A program made the translations under genes and the position numbers. A stretch of DNA of 64,000 nt from Warburgia ugandensis (taxonomy: Eukaryota; Streptophyta; Magnoliopsida; Canellales; Canellaceae), in contig CP141139.1 in assembly GCA_035236585.1 (NCBI GenBank), positions 19,484,990-19,548,989 on the forward strand, read 5' to 3'. The first letter of the stretch is position 1. Every line of letters begins with the position of its first letter. This document shows positions 11,383 to 22,240 of this stretch, in pieces. The notes under the pieces are model-generated. The model searched no databases. It was not told the DNA's origin and saw nothing but the letters and a program-made list of their open reading frames with translations.

Positions 11383-11814
11383 TTGATGGCCATACTTAGT
11401 GGGGACAAACAAGGAATGCCTACCGTAAACTTTGTTGGTAAAATTTCTTCTTCCCAAAATTGGATTTTGGATAGGGAAGCACCAAATAATGTTGTGTCAA
11501 ATTCAAAGCTACTAAAATGTAAAATTTTAGGAAAATATATTCCACAAGTTATATTACCAGATGGAAGAAAATCACAAGTTGATTGTGTTGCAAATATTCA
11601 ACTAAATCAGAATAACATTCTGAAGGATATTCTTTTCTTACTCAAGTTCACCTACAATTTAGCTTCAATTAGTAGAATTACCAAAGATTTAAAGTGTTCA
11701 GTAACATTTTCTCTAAATGGATGTGTTTTGCAGGACCTTGTCACCAAGGGGGTGATTGGAGAAGGTAGAATGGCAGGGGGTCTCTACTATTTTGAAGAGA
11801 AAAATCAAATCTAG
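11383..11814 (+). pseudogene. Copia protease region
   Basis: A 143-codon open stretch aligns in layout with the copia aspartic protease. The block NWILDREAPNNVVS sits where the family has an active-site D-S/T-G-A triad. Here Ser-Gly have become Arg-Glu, which removes the catalytic motif. It leads into the GAG-pre-integrase segment after a stop at 11814. Confidence 0.8.
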
Positions 11815-11823
11815 GCAAATGCT

Positions 11824-12652
11824 GTGAAATTGAAGAATCAACCAAAATTATTGCATAGGAGGTTGGGACATATCCCATTTTCTAGATTAAAAGGTATATT
11901 TGATGCTTTGATTGGAAATAAAAGCCTTTCCCCATGCAATGCATGTCACAAGGTTAAACAAACTCAATTGTCATTTCCTAGTAGTAGAAATAAAAGAAGA
12001 AAGTTACTTGAATTAGTCCACGTTGATATTTGGGGACCCTATGAGACTAACACACACTCCGAAGCCCACTATTTTTTTACTATTATTGATGATTGTTCGA
12101 GAGGTACTTGGGTTCATTTAATGAAAAATAAAAGTGAAGTCCCATTACTATTTGAACAATTCTTGAAAATGGTGCAAACTCAATTTGGTGCAAAGGGGAA
12201 ATCAATTTAGTTATATAATGCTCAAGAGATGGTGCATGGGAATTACAAGATGCTCATTAGGAAGTATACACCAAACCAGCTGTCTACACACACCCCAACA
12301 AAATGGGGTGGTAGAAAGAAAGCATAGGCACCTATTGGAGGTTGCAAGAGCACTTCGATTTCAAGCTAATCTACCCTTAAAATTTTGGGGAGAATGTGTA
12401 ATGATAGCAACACATTTGGTAAATCTTCTTCCTACACCAATACTTAATGGGAAATCCCCATATGAGATTTTATTTAGAGGAAAATCCTCATATGATCATC
12501 TTAGAGTATTTGGATGTTTGTGTTATGCTTATGTTAAACCTAAGCTCACTGATAAGTTTTCTACGAGATCTAGAAAGTGTGTTTTTCTAGGATATATCAC
12601 AGGAAAGAAGGGTTATAGGGTAATGGAACTCAATACTAGAAATTTTTTCTAA
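11824..12652 (+). pseudogene. Copia GAG-pre-integrase and integrase, frameshifted
   Basis: Two overlapping frames (11824-12210 and 12185-12652) give the pre-integrase zinc-binding block (LLHRRLGH...PCNACHKVKQ) and the DDE core. VHVDIWGP provides the first Asp and HTPQQNGVVERKHRHL the Glu. The middle Asp region falls at the frameshift near 12190 and is lost. KCVFLGY marks the end of the domain. The TRIM inserted 58 bp downstream, at 12711, separates integrase from reverse transcriptase. Confidence 0.88.
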
Positions 12653-12710
12653 TCTCAAGATGTCATATTTTATGAGGATTATTTTCCTTTAAAAAGTGTA
12701 CAACCTTTGG

Positions 12711-12957
12711 TCTAACACCCCGAGGTTCCAACAGTCACAATATTGTCTGCTTTGGGGCGCCCATACACCCCTTACGGTTTTGATCTTCCCTAGTTTCCTA
12801 GGAAAAACGCATTGTGACCGTTAGAGTTTCCCAAACTCTTATAAAGAGCCCAGTTTCCTCTCCCCAGGCAATGTGGGACTAACTCTCTGTCCCTCACCCT
12901 AACCTAGAAGCCTCTCAGCCTTCTCTTTGCCTGCCCTCATTGGCCCAGGGCTTCACA
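12711..12957 (-). repeat. TRIM1 3' LTR
   Basis: This 247-bp LTR reads TGTGAAGCC... on the minus strand. It aligns with 13061-13227 plus 16582-16671 and with the inverted 16331-16576, sharing AGTCCCACAT-type and GAGGCTTCTAGG words. Confidence 0.9.
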
Positions 12958-13227
12958 TCTTCCCCCCCTTAGGGAACATGCGTCCCCGTGTGATAGCCAC
13001 GACCAGGCGCTCTCGTGCGGCTAGCACTACACCACGAAGGGAACCAGCTCTGATACCACTTGTAACAGCCCGAGGGCCGACACCTTGCAATGATATTGTC
13101 CGTGTCAGCAGATTGGGGCTCATACCACCCAGCCCACCCACGGTTTTGTTCTTCCCCTCGAAGGGGAAAAGGCCTCGTTGCAAGGGAAGTCCTCATCACT
13201 CTTATCAAGAGCCTAGTAACTTTCCCC

Positions 13228-16224
13228 TGTAATATCCTTAATTTTAAAGATAAAAATAGGAAATTATTAAATAAATTAAAATAAAAATTTATGGATGAAA
13301 TTCTTTCCTGAAAACATAATAATTAGAAAGTGCTCGTCGATACGAATCCAACGCCACCAAGAACGCGAAAAACGGAGCTCAAACAAGGGAGTTATGAGCC
13401 GTCAAAGTTGTAAGGGCAAAATGGTCTTTTGACAGAAACGTGTTACATAGGGGTCCAAATTGATAACGGCACCCCTGTCTACACACGTCTCTACCAGTCC
13501 GGCGAAATCGCCGGAGAGACGTGGGAAGATACGTGTGGGGAAGAGTTTCTCTTCCCCAAGACTCTAAAACCCTATATCTATGCTCCTCTAGGAGCCAAAA
13601 CGCTCCACTTTGAGCGTTTTCCATGAATGCTACGCAAAACCCTAGACCTGCAAAAATCTGAAGTTTCTGGCGAGTGGAGCCCCGGTAACACGAGCAAACT
13701 CGACCAGGCACAAGGTAAGCCTCAAATCCGTGTTTTTTCTGTATTTATTAATTAGAAAATTAATTAGGAAAGTATTTAAAAATTAGGAAAAAAATCAGAT
13801 TTTTAGGAACCTGTGTGCACGCTACTGTTGGAGTGTGATTTCATAGACCAAACGTTGTCCGTTTGGAAATCGCACCGTCCAACTAGTGAAAAAGACACCC
13901 AAGAGCAAACCCTTTAAATTTGGGAGTGATCCAACGGTGGAATTGCCCAGAAAACTCAAAAACCAGTACCTAGGGAGGTTTTTAGGAACTTGGGAAAAAT
14001 CGTTTAAAAACCATGGTTTTTGAGAAAATTAGTGAAAAAGGAGGGCATAAATGGATTCTAGAGAGAATTCTGAAGAAAATGGCGCAAAAATCACGCAAAA
14101 CGGAGCTCTGTAACTCCACCGGAGACGACCGAAATCCGGCTGTCTTCTCCGACGTCGTCAACGGTGTCGGCGCCTTGGCGCTGACGCCAGGACGCACTCC
14201 ATGACGCCCGAGGGACGACGTCATGTGACGTCATCGTCGCATGCGTGCTCGGCGCCGCGCGCGTGCGGGACGGCCTCGGTGGGCTATCGCGGTGGGACCG
14301 GGACGCGGCGCGTGCGTCACGGTGCCGAAGACGCGCGGCGCGCGTCCCGTGCGGCGTCTGCGACGCCGTGCGTCTTCGTGCGCCAGAGTACGCCGGTGTA
14401 AACCGGCGGAAAAGAGGCGCCACCGGTTTAAACCACCTTATGGTGGTCCGGTAGGCCCCATTTGAGGGTAGTTTTCACTAAAACTTGATTTTTGGGAGCT
14501 AGAGAGGTCCAAATCACGATCCGAAAGAGGCGTTGTGACCGTATTGACGACGCGGACCTAGTTTTAACTTAAAAACTTAGAAATGACCACTTTTTATTTA
14601 GAAAAATTTTAAAATAGTGATGTGACATGTACAGGTGCACTTGAATATACCAATTAAAGGGAGTTATTAGCAAGCTAGTGATCTCACACTGAGGTAGGTG
14701 ACGACAACTAATGTTTTGCCTTGATTTTTAAACCATGTTTAAACATAGCATCATGTGTGATTGTGTTTTAAAATGCAATTATTACTTACCGTGGATTTCA
14801 TGCTACATTGCGTACAGGATGGTTATTCCAAATTGAAATCTTTTACTGAATAAACTTATTTCAAATGCTTTTACAAGTATGATGTTAATTTGTTATGCTT
14901 ACTTAGAGACTTATTTCTTATTATATATATAGAAAATGCATGGATTTACATGGAAATGAGAATAGAGGCTTATTAGCTGGTCCTTTGATAGGCTAACCCC
15001 AGGATGAGGGGCATGTCTTGGGGATTGCAAGCTATAAGTGCTCTTGAGTTTTAGCATATACATATGATTTCCGTGTTTTATATTTGATGACGGGTGCTCT
15101 CGCCCGGTGGGCGTCATGCTAGGAGGGATAGGGCCGGCCACCCACCTTTCCGAGATTATGATGTGATGAGTTTGTGATATGATAGACACCTGCCCATAGA
15201 TGGCATTCGGTAGGGGTTTGGTAACATGGATAGTCCACACTACCGGTCTGAGCCTTTCCATGGGGACAGACGCTAAGTCTCCCGTTATGGTGTCGACGGG
15301 GAGCGGCGGTGGGTGATACCCATGGAGGGTTGCCACCGGCGGCATGATGGCCCATATTCTTATTATGTGTGCATGTATGATGAGCATGGTTATTGATGAT
15401 ATGCCTGGGTGTGACGACACTCAGAGGTTGACTACGTGTACTCCTGATCAGGGATGTTAGTGCGATGTGGTGGGACCCATTACCTTAGGGTGCCCTTATT
15501 CTGGATGTATGCTCCATTTTATTGATTCATGTCATGTTTTAACTCCGTGAATTTCATGTTTTAGCATATGGAATAAATTGGCATTTATTGAACATGGCAT
15601 TATGATATCACTATCTTCATAAATGTTAGATTTTTCATCAGTATTGTTCATTATTTCTTGCATTTATTACATTAATTGTCTATGTACCTACACAAGCGAT
15701 AGCTTCTTTGAGGCATTGCTTTGTTTTGCAATGCCTTAGATCTCGAGCGCGATAACAGAAAGGCAAGGCTGTTGAGAAGCCGTGAGAGCTGTCAAGACCA
15801 TTTTTCTATAGTATTAGACAGTGATGTGAGTCATTAAACAGGATTATCATTTGTATTTTTATTATGGACTGCATATTTTATATTGGGATGTGATTTAGAT
15901 CTTTGGACATATGTTGGACATTTATATGGGATGTTATGATGGATAGACCCTGGGCCATATTATTATTGTCTTTTGAACGTTTATTTGATTTAAAATAAAG
16001 GCGCCTATTTATTTGACGTTGATTTATACGCGGATTATTTATTTATGTTTAAATTACATGTACGCCATTTTGTGAAAGGAAAATTAACACCCGGAGTTTT
16101 TAAGATAGGTATAGTAAAATGTTAAATAAATCTTTTCTCATGGGATCCCAAATGCTCTTATTTAAAATGCCATTATTATATATATATATATATATAAATT
16201 GTCTTAAAAATCCGGGGTGTTACA
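13228..16224 (+). repeat. Large (about 3 kb) LTR, Tekay/Del-like family
   Basis: It begins TGTAATATCCTTAATTTT and ends AAATCCGGGGTGTTACA, directly before AG plus the primer site, which fixes its sense as plus. It aligns along its length with the inverse of 58719-61598, including GTGCTCGTCGATACGA near the start and a conserved block at about 14950-15500. It differs in a GC-rich, CpG-dense stretch at 14130-14420. Open frames inside are not conserved between the two copies. Family assignment rests on LTR length and general similarity to chromovirus LTRs and is an inference. Confidence 0.85.
14217..14234. promoter_or_regulatory. Paired TGACGTCA-type (as-1/CRE-like) motifs in the large LTR
   Basis: GACGTCAT at 14217-14224 and TGACGTCAT at 14226-14234 are adjacent palindromic ACGT-core sites of the type bound by plant bZIP/TGA factors. 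They lie about 1 kb into the LTR, where U3 enhancers would be expected. The solo copy at 58719-61598 has a different sequence at this place. Function is inferred only. Confidence 0.4.
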
Positions 16225-16330
16225 AGTGGTATCAGAGCCAGACCCTGACCCGGTGTGGGTGGCTAGCCGCACGTGGGCGCTTGTGTGTGGTAAGACACGC
16301 GGGGACGCGTGTCCCCTAAGGGGGAGAGGT

Positions 16331-16576
16331 TGTGAAGCCTTGGCCGATGAGGGAGGGCCAAGAGGGCTGACAGGCTTCTAGGCAAGGTGAAAGACTGAGA
16401 GTTAGTCCCACATCGCTAGGGGGAAAGTTACTGGGCTCTTGATAAGAGTGATGAGGACTTTCCTTGCAACGAGGCCTTTTCCCTGGGCAACTGGGGAAGA
16501 ACAAAATCGTGCGGGGTGTATGGGCACTTCGGCACGGACAATATCGTTGCAGGGTGTGGGCCCTCGGGCTGTTACA
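16331..16576 (+). repeat. TRIM LTR at the 3' end of the mixed element
   Basis: This 246-bp LTR reads TGTGAAGCCTTGG...GGGCTGTTACA. It is the sense-strand counterpart of the two TRIM1 LTRs, with the purine tract immediately upstream and the TCCCC TSD immediately downstream. Confidence 0.92.
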
Positions 16577-17040
16577 TCCCCCTACCTATGGAGGACTAAC
16601 TCTCAATCCCTCTCCTTGCCTAGAAGCCTGCCAGCCCTCATCAGCCTGCCCTCATCGGCCAAGGCTTCACATTTGGAAAGTGTACAGGTGCAACCATTGT
16701 TGAGTGTGATTAAACCTGAAGAGTCAACACATACTCAAAGCCAATATGGAGATGTAGAAGACTCAATTGGGTTAAAGGAAAATGAAGAAACAGAAGAAGA
16801 AGGCATGGAAGAATCTAATATTGAAATAAAAAAATGAGGCAATTGAAAGAGAAGTGATAGTTGAGGGCTCAAGACCATAACGGTAAAGAAGGATGCCACA
16901 AAGATTTGAAGATTATGTAATGTCATGCAAGAACATTATAAACCCCCTACCAAGTCTACCATTCCAATCAACCAATTGCATGGTAAGGTATCAAAATACT
17001 CATTCCTTCATAAAATCTTGCAGTATCCTCTACTAACAAT

Positions 17041-17967
17041 GCAGGACTAGAAGAAATCGACGTTGAACCAAATACCTGTGAAAATGATTTCAGAAAACTA
17101 GTGTGGAAAGAAGCAATGAATCAAGAGTTGAAAGCTCTCAATTCAAATAACACATGGAATCTAGTTCCCTTACCAAAAGGAAAAAGGACAATTGGAAGCA
17201 AATGGGTATTCAAGATAAAACAAAGAGTAGATGGAATGATTGAGAGGTACAAAGCACGGCTAATTGCAAAGGGATATAGTCAAACTACTTGACTATAATG
17301 AAAATTTTGCTCTCTCTGCTAAATTCACCACAATTAGCAACTTGTTGGCTATTTTAGCAATTAAAGGATGGAAACTACACCAAATGGACATAGACAATGC
17401 ATTTTTACATGGGAACTGGATGAGGAAGTATTTATGAAGGCTCCTCAAGGTATGAAAATCCCTAATGATTCACTAGTTTATAAATTGCATAAGTCCTTGT
17501 ATGGACTCAAATAAGCACCACGATAATGGTTCAGAAAATTCTCCACTTCTCTTCTCAACTATGGGTTTAAGTAAAGTCCATGAGATCGCTCACTATTCAT
17601 ACTTTCAGATGGGGATAGTTTCTTGGTAGTATTAATCTACGTGGATGACCTTATATTTGTTGGGAACAACAGAGATAAATGTACTCAATTTAAGAAATAT
17701 TTTCATACTTGTTTCAAAATAAAGGACCTAGGACCCTTGCATTATTTCTTGGGGTTAGAGGTTAGAAGAAGTCAAGATGGTATTTATGTAAACCAGCAAA
17801 AATATGCAAGAGATATTATAAGAGAAGCAGGTCTAGAAGATGCAAAGGTAGTACAAATAACTATTCCACAACAACACAATCTATCCAATGAGATAGGGGA
17901 CTTACTCGAAGATATGACTACATATCGAAGACTTGTGGGGAGACTCATCTATTTGACAGTGGGCTGA
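17041..17967 (+). pseudogene. Copia reverse transcriptase remnant
   Basis: WKEAMNQELKALNSNNTW and GSKWVFKIK (17101-17292) mark the start of the copia RT domain. The active-site block is LIYVDDLIFVGNN (about 17630-17665), where the catalytic YVDD is intact. LGPLHYFLGLEV follows. A stop follows QTT at 17292, and the stretch 17293-17622 is frameshifted. The region 16677-17040 between the TRIM and RT is the variable spacer between integrase and RT. Confidence 0.9.
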
Positions 17968-18560
17968 CCAAACATCTCATATGATGTACAAGTTTTAAGC
18001 CAATTCATGTAGACAGCGAGAGCTCCCCATCTTGCTATGGCAAAAAGATTGATTCGATATATTAATAAATCTCTTAAACAGGGTCTTTTCTTTTCTAGTA
18101 TGAACTCTCTTAGCTTAAAGGCATACTACGATTTAGATTGGTCTACTTGTCCAAGTATCTGTCATTTAGTTTCAGGAATACTAATTTTCTTAGGAGACAC
18201 TCCTATTAGCTAAAAATCGAAGAAGCAATAAACGGAATCTAAATCATTAGCCGAAGCCGAATATTGAGCAATGGCAATGACAACTATAGAATTGGTTTGG
18301 CTACATAATGTCCTGAAAGACTTGTCCTTCTCTATTCTGTGATAACAAATCAGCCATGCACATTGCATCGAATCTAGTATTCCATGAACTAACTAAACAT
18401 ATTGAACTGGATTGTCACCTTATTAGAGAACATGTTCAACTAAAAGCTCTTGGCTCTTAGTTTTGTTCCATCACATAATCACCTTGCAGACTTGTTGACA
18501 AAGGGGCTTAGTGCAGAAACATTCAACTCATTGCTAACTTGTATTGGAACTCACACTTCA
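17968..18560 (+). pseudogene. Copia RNase H remnant
   Basis: Short frames with many stops still show the copia RNase H order: a weak LIRYI-like block, SLAEAEY with TTIELVWL around 18240-18300, and the C-terminal LADLLTKGLS-like block near 18490. Decay is heavier than in the RT part. Confidence 0.75.
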
Positions 18561-18646
18561 TTGACTTAAGGGAGGCACAAGATAGATACCCACAACATTG
18601 ATGGCAAGCTCGGTGGAGTCCGAATTCACACCAGCTTGAGGGAGGC

Positions 18647-18958
18647 TATTACAAAATATGTGGGCACCCACAATTCCAAGAGTAGCACATTCCAAAACTA
18701 AATAACATCCCTAACTTATTGCACCAAGAAAACCATTTATGATCCTCTAGAATCCCCAACAACAAAATTTGGAAATTTTCTATTTTCAGATTTTGGAAAC
18801 TTTCTTTAGAATTTTCAGAATTTGGAAACTTCCTTTTAGCATAGCATTTTTTCTAGAGATTTTGATTTGCAATCATGATGTAGAAATTGTATATATATAC
18901 CTTCATTTTCTTAATGAAATGAGAAGATTTTCTTCCCATTGTATATTTTTTCTTTACA
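18647..18958 (+). repeat. Copia 3' LTR
   Basis: This 312-bp LTR is preceded by a purine-rich tract (about 18636-18646) and followed by the TSD ATATA. It is longer than the 5' LTR by a small internal duplication around TTTTCAGAATTTGGAAACTT (about 18805-18835). Confidence 0.9.
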
Positions 18959-19210
18959 ATATACATGTTTGAAAAAGTGATGAAGAAAGTAATGATAGAA
19001 ATCACTGCTATCTTTTGCCTATTTCTCTTTTTAATTGAAGCGAGAAGAGATGCATGCATTCCTTAATCCATAGAAAGAAAGTAAGAGAGACAGTTGCAAT
19101 AGCTCCTATGTATATATAGCCAATGGTTCAGCTGCCAAGGAAAGTTTTTTTTTTTTTTAATATTTTTATTGTAACTCCTAATTATTTCTCAATAAAAGAT
19201 ACTATACTCA

Positions 19211-19350
19211 GAAGGGAGTCTTGGTGCAATGGTAGAGTTGTCATTGTGTTAAGTTCGAGGCGTGAAAACATTCTCTTACAAAATGCAAGGCAAGGCTGCG
19301 TATTGTAAACCCTTGTGGTCTGCCCCTTTTCCAAATTGTGCATACATAGG
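19211..19350 (+). mobile_element. Au-type SINE, 3'-shortened
   Basis: The head GAAGGGAGTCTTGGTGCAAT, A box, B box (AAGTTCGAGGCGTG) and CTTGTGGTCTGCCCC match the copy at 25191. The usual last 40 bases are missing. A perfect 15-bp direct repeat, AAGATACTATACTCA, flanks it at 19196-19210 and 19351-19365, so the short form probably inserted as such. Confidence 0.92.
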
Positions 19351-19529
19351 AAGATACTATACTCATTCATTGACCCAGTTATCATCCACTAAATTATATC
19401 TTCTATTAAGTTAACAAATTCTATACCATGGACGTTAGACCATTGTGTTTAAGTTATAACATAGAAGCCAAAGTGTAAATAACTAGAAGATAACCACTTG
19501 CCTAATGACATAAGTGATACTATAAGACA

Positions 19530-19610
19530 GCACACCAATTGCGCTCCTCCCCCATGTATAAATAAATATCCCATAGTAGACTTACGATCATCTAAGTGAC
19601 TCCTTGTGAT
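19530..19610 (-). pseudogene. Copia RNase H scrap
   Basis: On the minus strand SHLDDRKSTMGYLFIHGGGA matches the highly conserved copia RNase H block. Nothing else of the element is recognisable nearby, so this is a small relic of a different copia element from the one at 10121-18958. Confidence 0.7.
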
Positions 19611-19825
19611 GGAACAACGTGCTAGAAGTGGTAACATGTCAAAGTCATTATCTACCACATAATTGTGAATAAAAAAGAAAAAGAAAAAAGAAATTTCTTT
19701 ATTTGAATGAGGAAAGAAAGGTTTGTACACAAACAAAGTCTTACTTTATTCGAATAAAGTGCCTGCTCGCCCATAGGAAACGAGCTCCCCAATTAGTAGT
19801 CTTTTGGATCACCTATCCTGTGCCA

Positions 19826-19961
19826 CCTATTAAAAGCAGTGACAAGAGGGTTATAGGATATGCAATCCGTCTTTTAATAGGTTTCTCCTCTACTACCTAT
19901 TAAAAGCAGTGACATGAGGTTATAGGATATACCATCTGTCTTCTATTAGGTTTCCTAAAGA
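19826..19961. repeat. Two-copy tandem repeat of about 68 bp
   Basis: Two adjacent units contain ACCTATTAAAAGCAGTGACA, then GGTTATAGGATAT, then ATTAGGTTTC or AATAGGTTTC. They differ at a few positions. No coding or transposon signature. Confidence 0.8.
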
Positions 19962-20158
19962 GGAATAGACATGTTTGCTCAGTTCTGTGTATGTGGGGGA
20001 CGTCACATGCACTGTCCCTAGTTCAAACATGCTTGTCAATTGAGATATAAGAATGTACAAGCTAATGCCTATAGACAGTGGACGTCCAACTTGTTTGTTC
20101 CATGTTCATGGACATTCACTTTTGTCATTTTGTGGATTTTGGGTTTTGTCCATGGTTG
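19962..20158. other. Short unclassified stretch before the Athila-3 derivative
   Basis: No gene or named repeat seen. Confidence 0.4.
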
Positions 20159-22240
20159 GGATGGTTTCCTAATTGGGAATTAAACTACAAAGGAAAGCTT
20201 GCTAAGATGGAAAATGGAAAGCTACAACAAAAGAAGGAGAAGGAAAGTTGCATAATAGAAGGGGATAAGTTTCCAAGTTAAAAAGAACTCTTCACTTTAA
20301 AGGAAGGTGAAGACATGATAAGAAGAGGCAACCGTCATCATCAATTTTCCTCCCTTGGCTGACCCGTAGGAGGAGGTAGTCCATCTCCATTTTTTTCTCC
20401 CTCTCTCTCTTCTCTCTCAACTTTCCCCTTCTCCACCACATTCTTCTTCTCCTATTCCTTCAATGCCCTAGTCACTCCACTACGCCAAACCTCTGCTACC
20501 CATTCCATGCAGCACTCTCTACTCCTCTCCTTCTTCCCCTCCAATCTCTCTTTCTCCTACTCTTTTTCTCTATTGTGTTCTCCCTCAGTCATCACTCCAA
20601 CTCGTCTAAGCAAGTGGGGCACAAGAGCCAAAACCCTATTCTCCTCTGTCTGTCACTGCTCTAGGTAGCACTGCATCTACTTCACGCTCTGCCCAACTCC
20701 TCCTCTCTCAGATTGTTCTTCTTTGGAAGGAACACCCACCTGCCTTCTCCCTCATTCTCTCCTTCCCCTTCTCTATTTTTGTCAGCACCACTAGTCGGCA
20801 CTCCCTAGCATCGGTAACTGCTTCAGCCCTCTTCTTTCTCTCTCTCATACTCCCTCTCTTTCCCATGTCTCTCTCGTTCCTAGTTTCCCTCTCTACCTCG
20901 TTCTTTCTTGCTCCCTTCTCCCTCACTCCTGTTTGCTCCCTCTTCCTGACAATCATTGGTCCAGCACCGATGTTGTCATCCACTGTTTCCCCTCTCCATC
21001 AACTCACTTTCCACCGCAACATTCCCAATCACTCTTCACCGGCATCATTGCCTGAGCCAGCAGGTCCTTGCTTGATACACCCTCCATCCTCCTCTCTGTT
21101 CCAACAGCATGGAACAGCAACCACCGGCTCCCTCATAGCCTGCCCAAAAGAGCCGACAACTTTTGCACCACTCTTTCTCTCTGCGCACCCGCCGCTCCCC
21201 TTCTGTCCACATCAATCCTGTACCAACCCTCCTCTTCCTCTTCCTCTATCTCTGTTCATCGATGCTAGCATCTATATGCCAACCATTCTTCTCCATTCAC
21301 CGGCATCCCCCCTTTGTCTCTAACTTTGTTGGCAACCCTTCCAATCTCTCTCCTCCTCTGCGTAGTTTTTTTCCCCTGGCCAGTTCGGTTACAGAAACCC
21401 AATCAGAGTTTGCTCTCCTCCTCCCGCATCTCCTCTTGCTCCCTTCTCCTCATCTCCACATGCTTTATCTTCTTCCTCATTGGGCAGTTTCCCTCTTCTT
21501 TATTTCTTTGTTTTTTCGTTTCTACTCGAGTTTTGGTGTAATTTTATTTTCCCCCTTTTCAAATTTGATTTAATTCCAGTAGTGTCCTCTTTTTAATTCC
21601 TTCTGAGTCCCTATTCTATTCTAGTTTTATTTTGTCTATGTTTTTCTTATCTAGGAACAGCCCAATCCGAGTCAGATTAATTAAGGCTTAACCCAATCAA
21701 TGGGTTAGCCTTAATAAAAAAGATTTCTCAATTTCTCCTATGTTTCTTCTTTGATTTTCAATTAACTTTTATATTTCATTCTTAGGACATCCCTGAACTT
21801 TAATTAATGTCTCTGATTTTTAATCTAAAATCTAAAAAGTGATCTGGACCGTCCAAATTTTAAAATCACAATTTACTCCAAATCTTTACTATTTTGAGGA
21901 ATCTGACAAATTCAACTGTCAAATCTTTCATCAAATACACGATGAAGATTTATGAAGTATGATCAACTTCAAAAAGACCAGATTTGAAGAAATTGATAGT
22001 AATTAAGAGAAAAAAAAGTAGATATTTCATGTTATTCGATTTATTTTCTTTCTTTTTAGAAGTTGAATAGATCTGAACTTTGATTCCAATTTCAGTAATT
22101 TTTCTTATTTCTTTTCAATTTTTAATAATTTTATTTTATTTAAACTCTCACTTTTTAAGTCGAGTTCTCGTGGGATCGACTTGTACTTGCATGAGCTATG
22201 CTACAATAGCCCTTGCACTTTTTGTAAAACACAATCAATA
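20159..22240 (+). repeat. Athila-3 5' LTR, 5'-truncated
   Basis: It aligns with 23572-25080 of the 3' LTR and, at its 3' end, with Athila-1 (CTACAATAGCCC, CTCGTGGGATCGAC, ACAATCAATA). The pyrimidine-rich zone at 20395-20900 has only short CT runs, unlike the 3' LTR. Confidence 0.85.

Larger units (their letters stand above)
13228..16576 (+). mobile_element. Mixed-LTR retroelement: 3-kb LTR at 5' end, TRIM interior and TRIM LTR at 3' end
   Basis: A single 5-bp TSD, TCCCC (13223-13227 and 16577-16581), brackets the whole segment. Joining the flanks across it restores a continuous TRIM1 LTR, so this unit inserted as one piece. The left part, 13228-16224, is a complete large LTR (TGTAATATCC...GGGTGTTACA) of the family whose solo copy lies inverted at 58719-61598. 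It is followed after AG by a Met primer site (16227-16240), a roughly 100-bp interior matching TRIM1's interior, a purine tract (about 16315-16330), and a 246-bp TRIM LTR (16331-16576). The two ends thus carry unrelated LTRs, which ordinary reverse transcription does not produce. Confidence 0.85.
12711..16671 (-). mobile_element. TRIM-type miniature LTR element (TRIM1), interrupted
   Basis: TSD TTTGG lies at 12706-12710 and 16672-16676 in copia sequence. On the minus strand the 5' LTR is 16671-16582 plus 13227-13061 and the 3' LTR is 12957-12711. Between them are only 103 bp, holding a Met-type primer site (13046-13058) next to the 5' LTR and a purine tract (12958-12971) next to the 3' LTR. 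Without the inserted 13228-16576 block and its duplicated TSD it is 607 bp, typical of a TRIM. It encodes nothing and must be moved by proteins of other elements. The left terminus reads TC instead of TG, a single substitution. Confidence 0.9.
10121..18958 (+). mobile_element. Ty1/copia LTR retrotransposon, split by nested insertions
   Basis: The element is bounded by the 5-bp TSD ATATA (10116-10120 and 18959-18963). The 5' LTR is 10121-10396 and the 3' LTR 18647-18958. Both begin TATTACAAAAT (TA instead of the usual TG) and end TTTCTTTACA. A primer site TGGTATCAGAGCTA (10397-10410), matching the 3' end of initiator tRNA-Met, follows the 5' LTR directly. A purine tract precedes the 3' LTR. 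Domain order is gag, protease, integrase, reverse transcriptase, RNase H, which is diagnostic for copia. Without the nested 12711-16676 block it is about 4.87 kb, a normal length. Stops and frameshifts occur in every domain and the LTRs differ by indels, so it is old and inactive. Confidence 0.93.

Noticed and set aside
14091..14465. Overlapping Arg/Ala-rich frames in the GC-rich block
   Set aside because: High GC removes stop codons by chance. Frames overlap on both strands and are absent from the other copy of this LTR.
14911..15420. 169-codon frame in the 3-kb LTR, minus strand
   Set aside because: The matching segment of the solo LTR (59533-59748) has only a shorter frame. Conservation is that of LTR DNA, not of protein.
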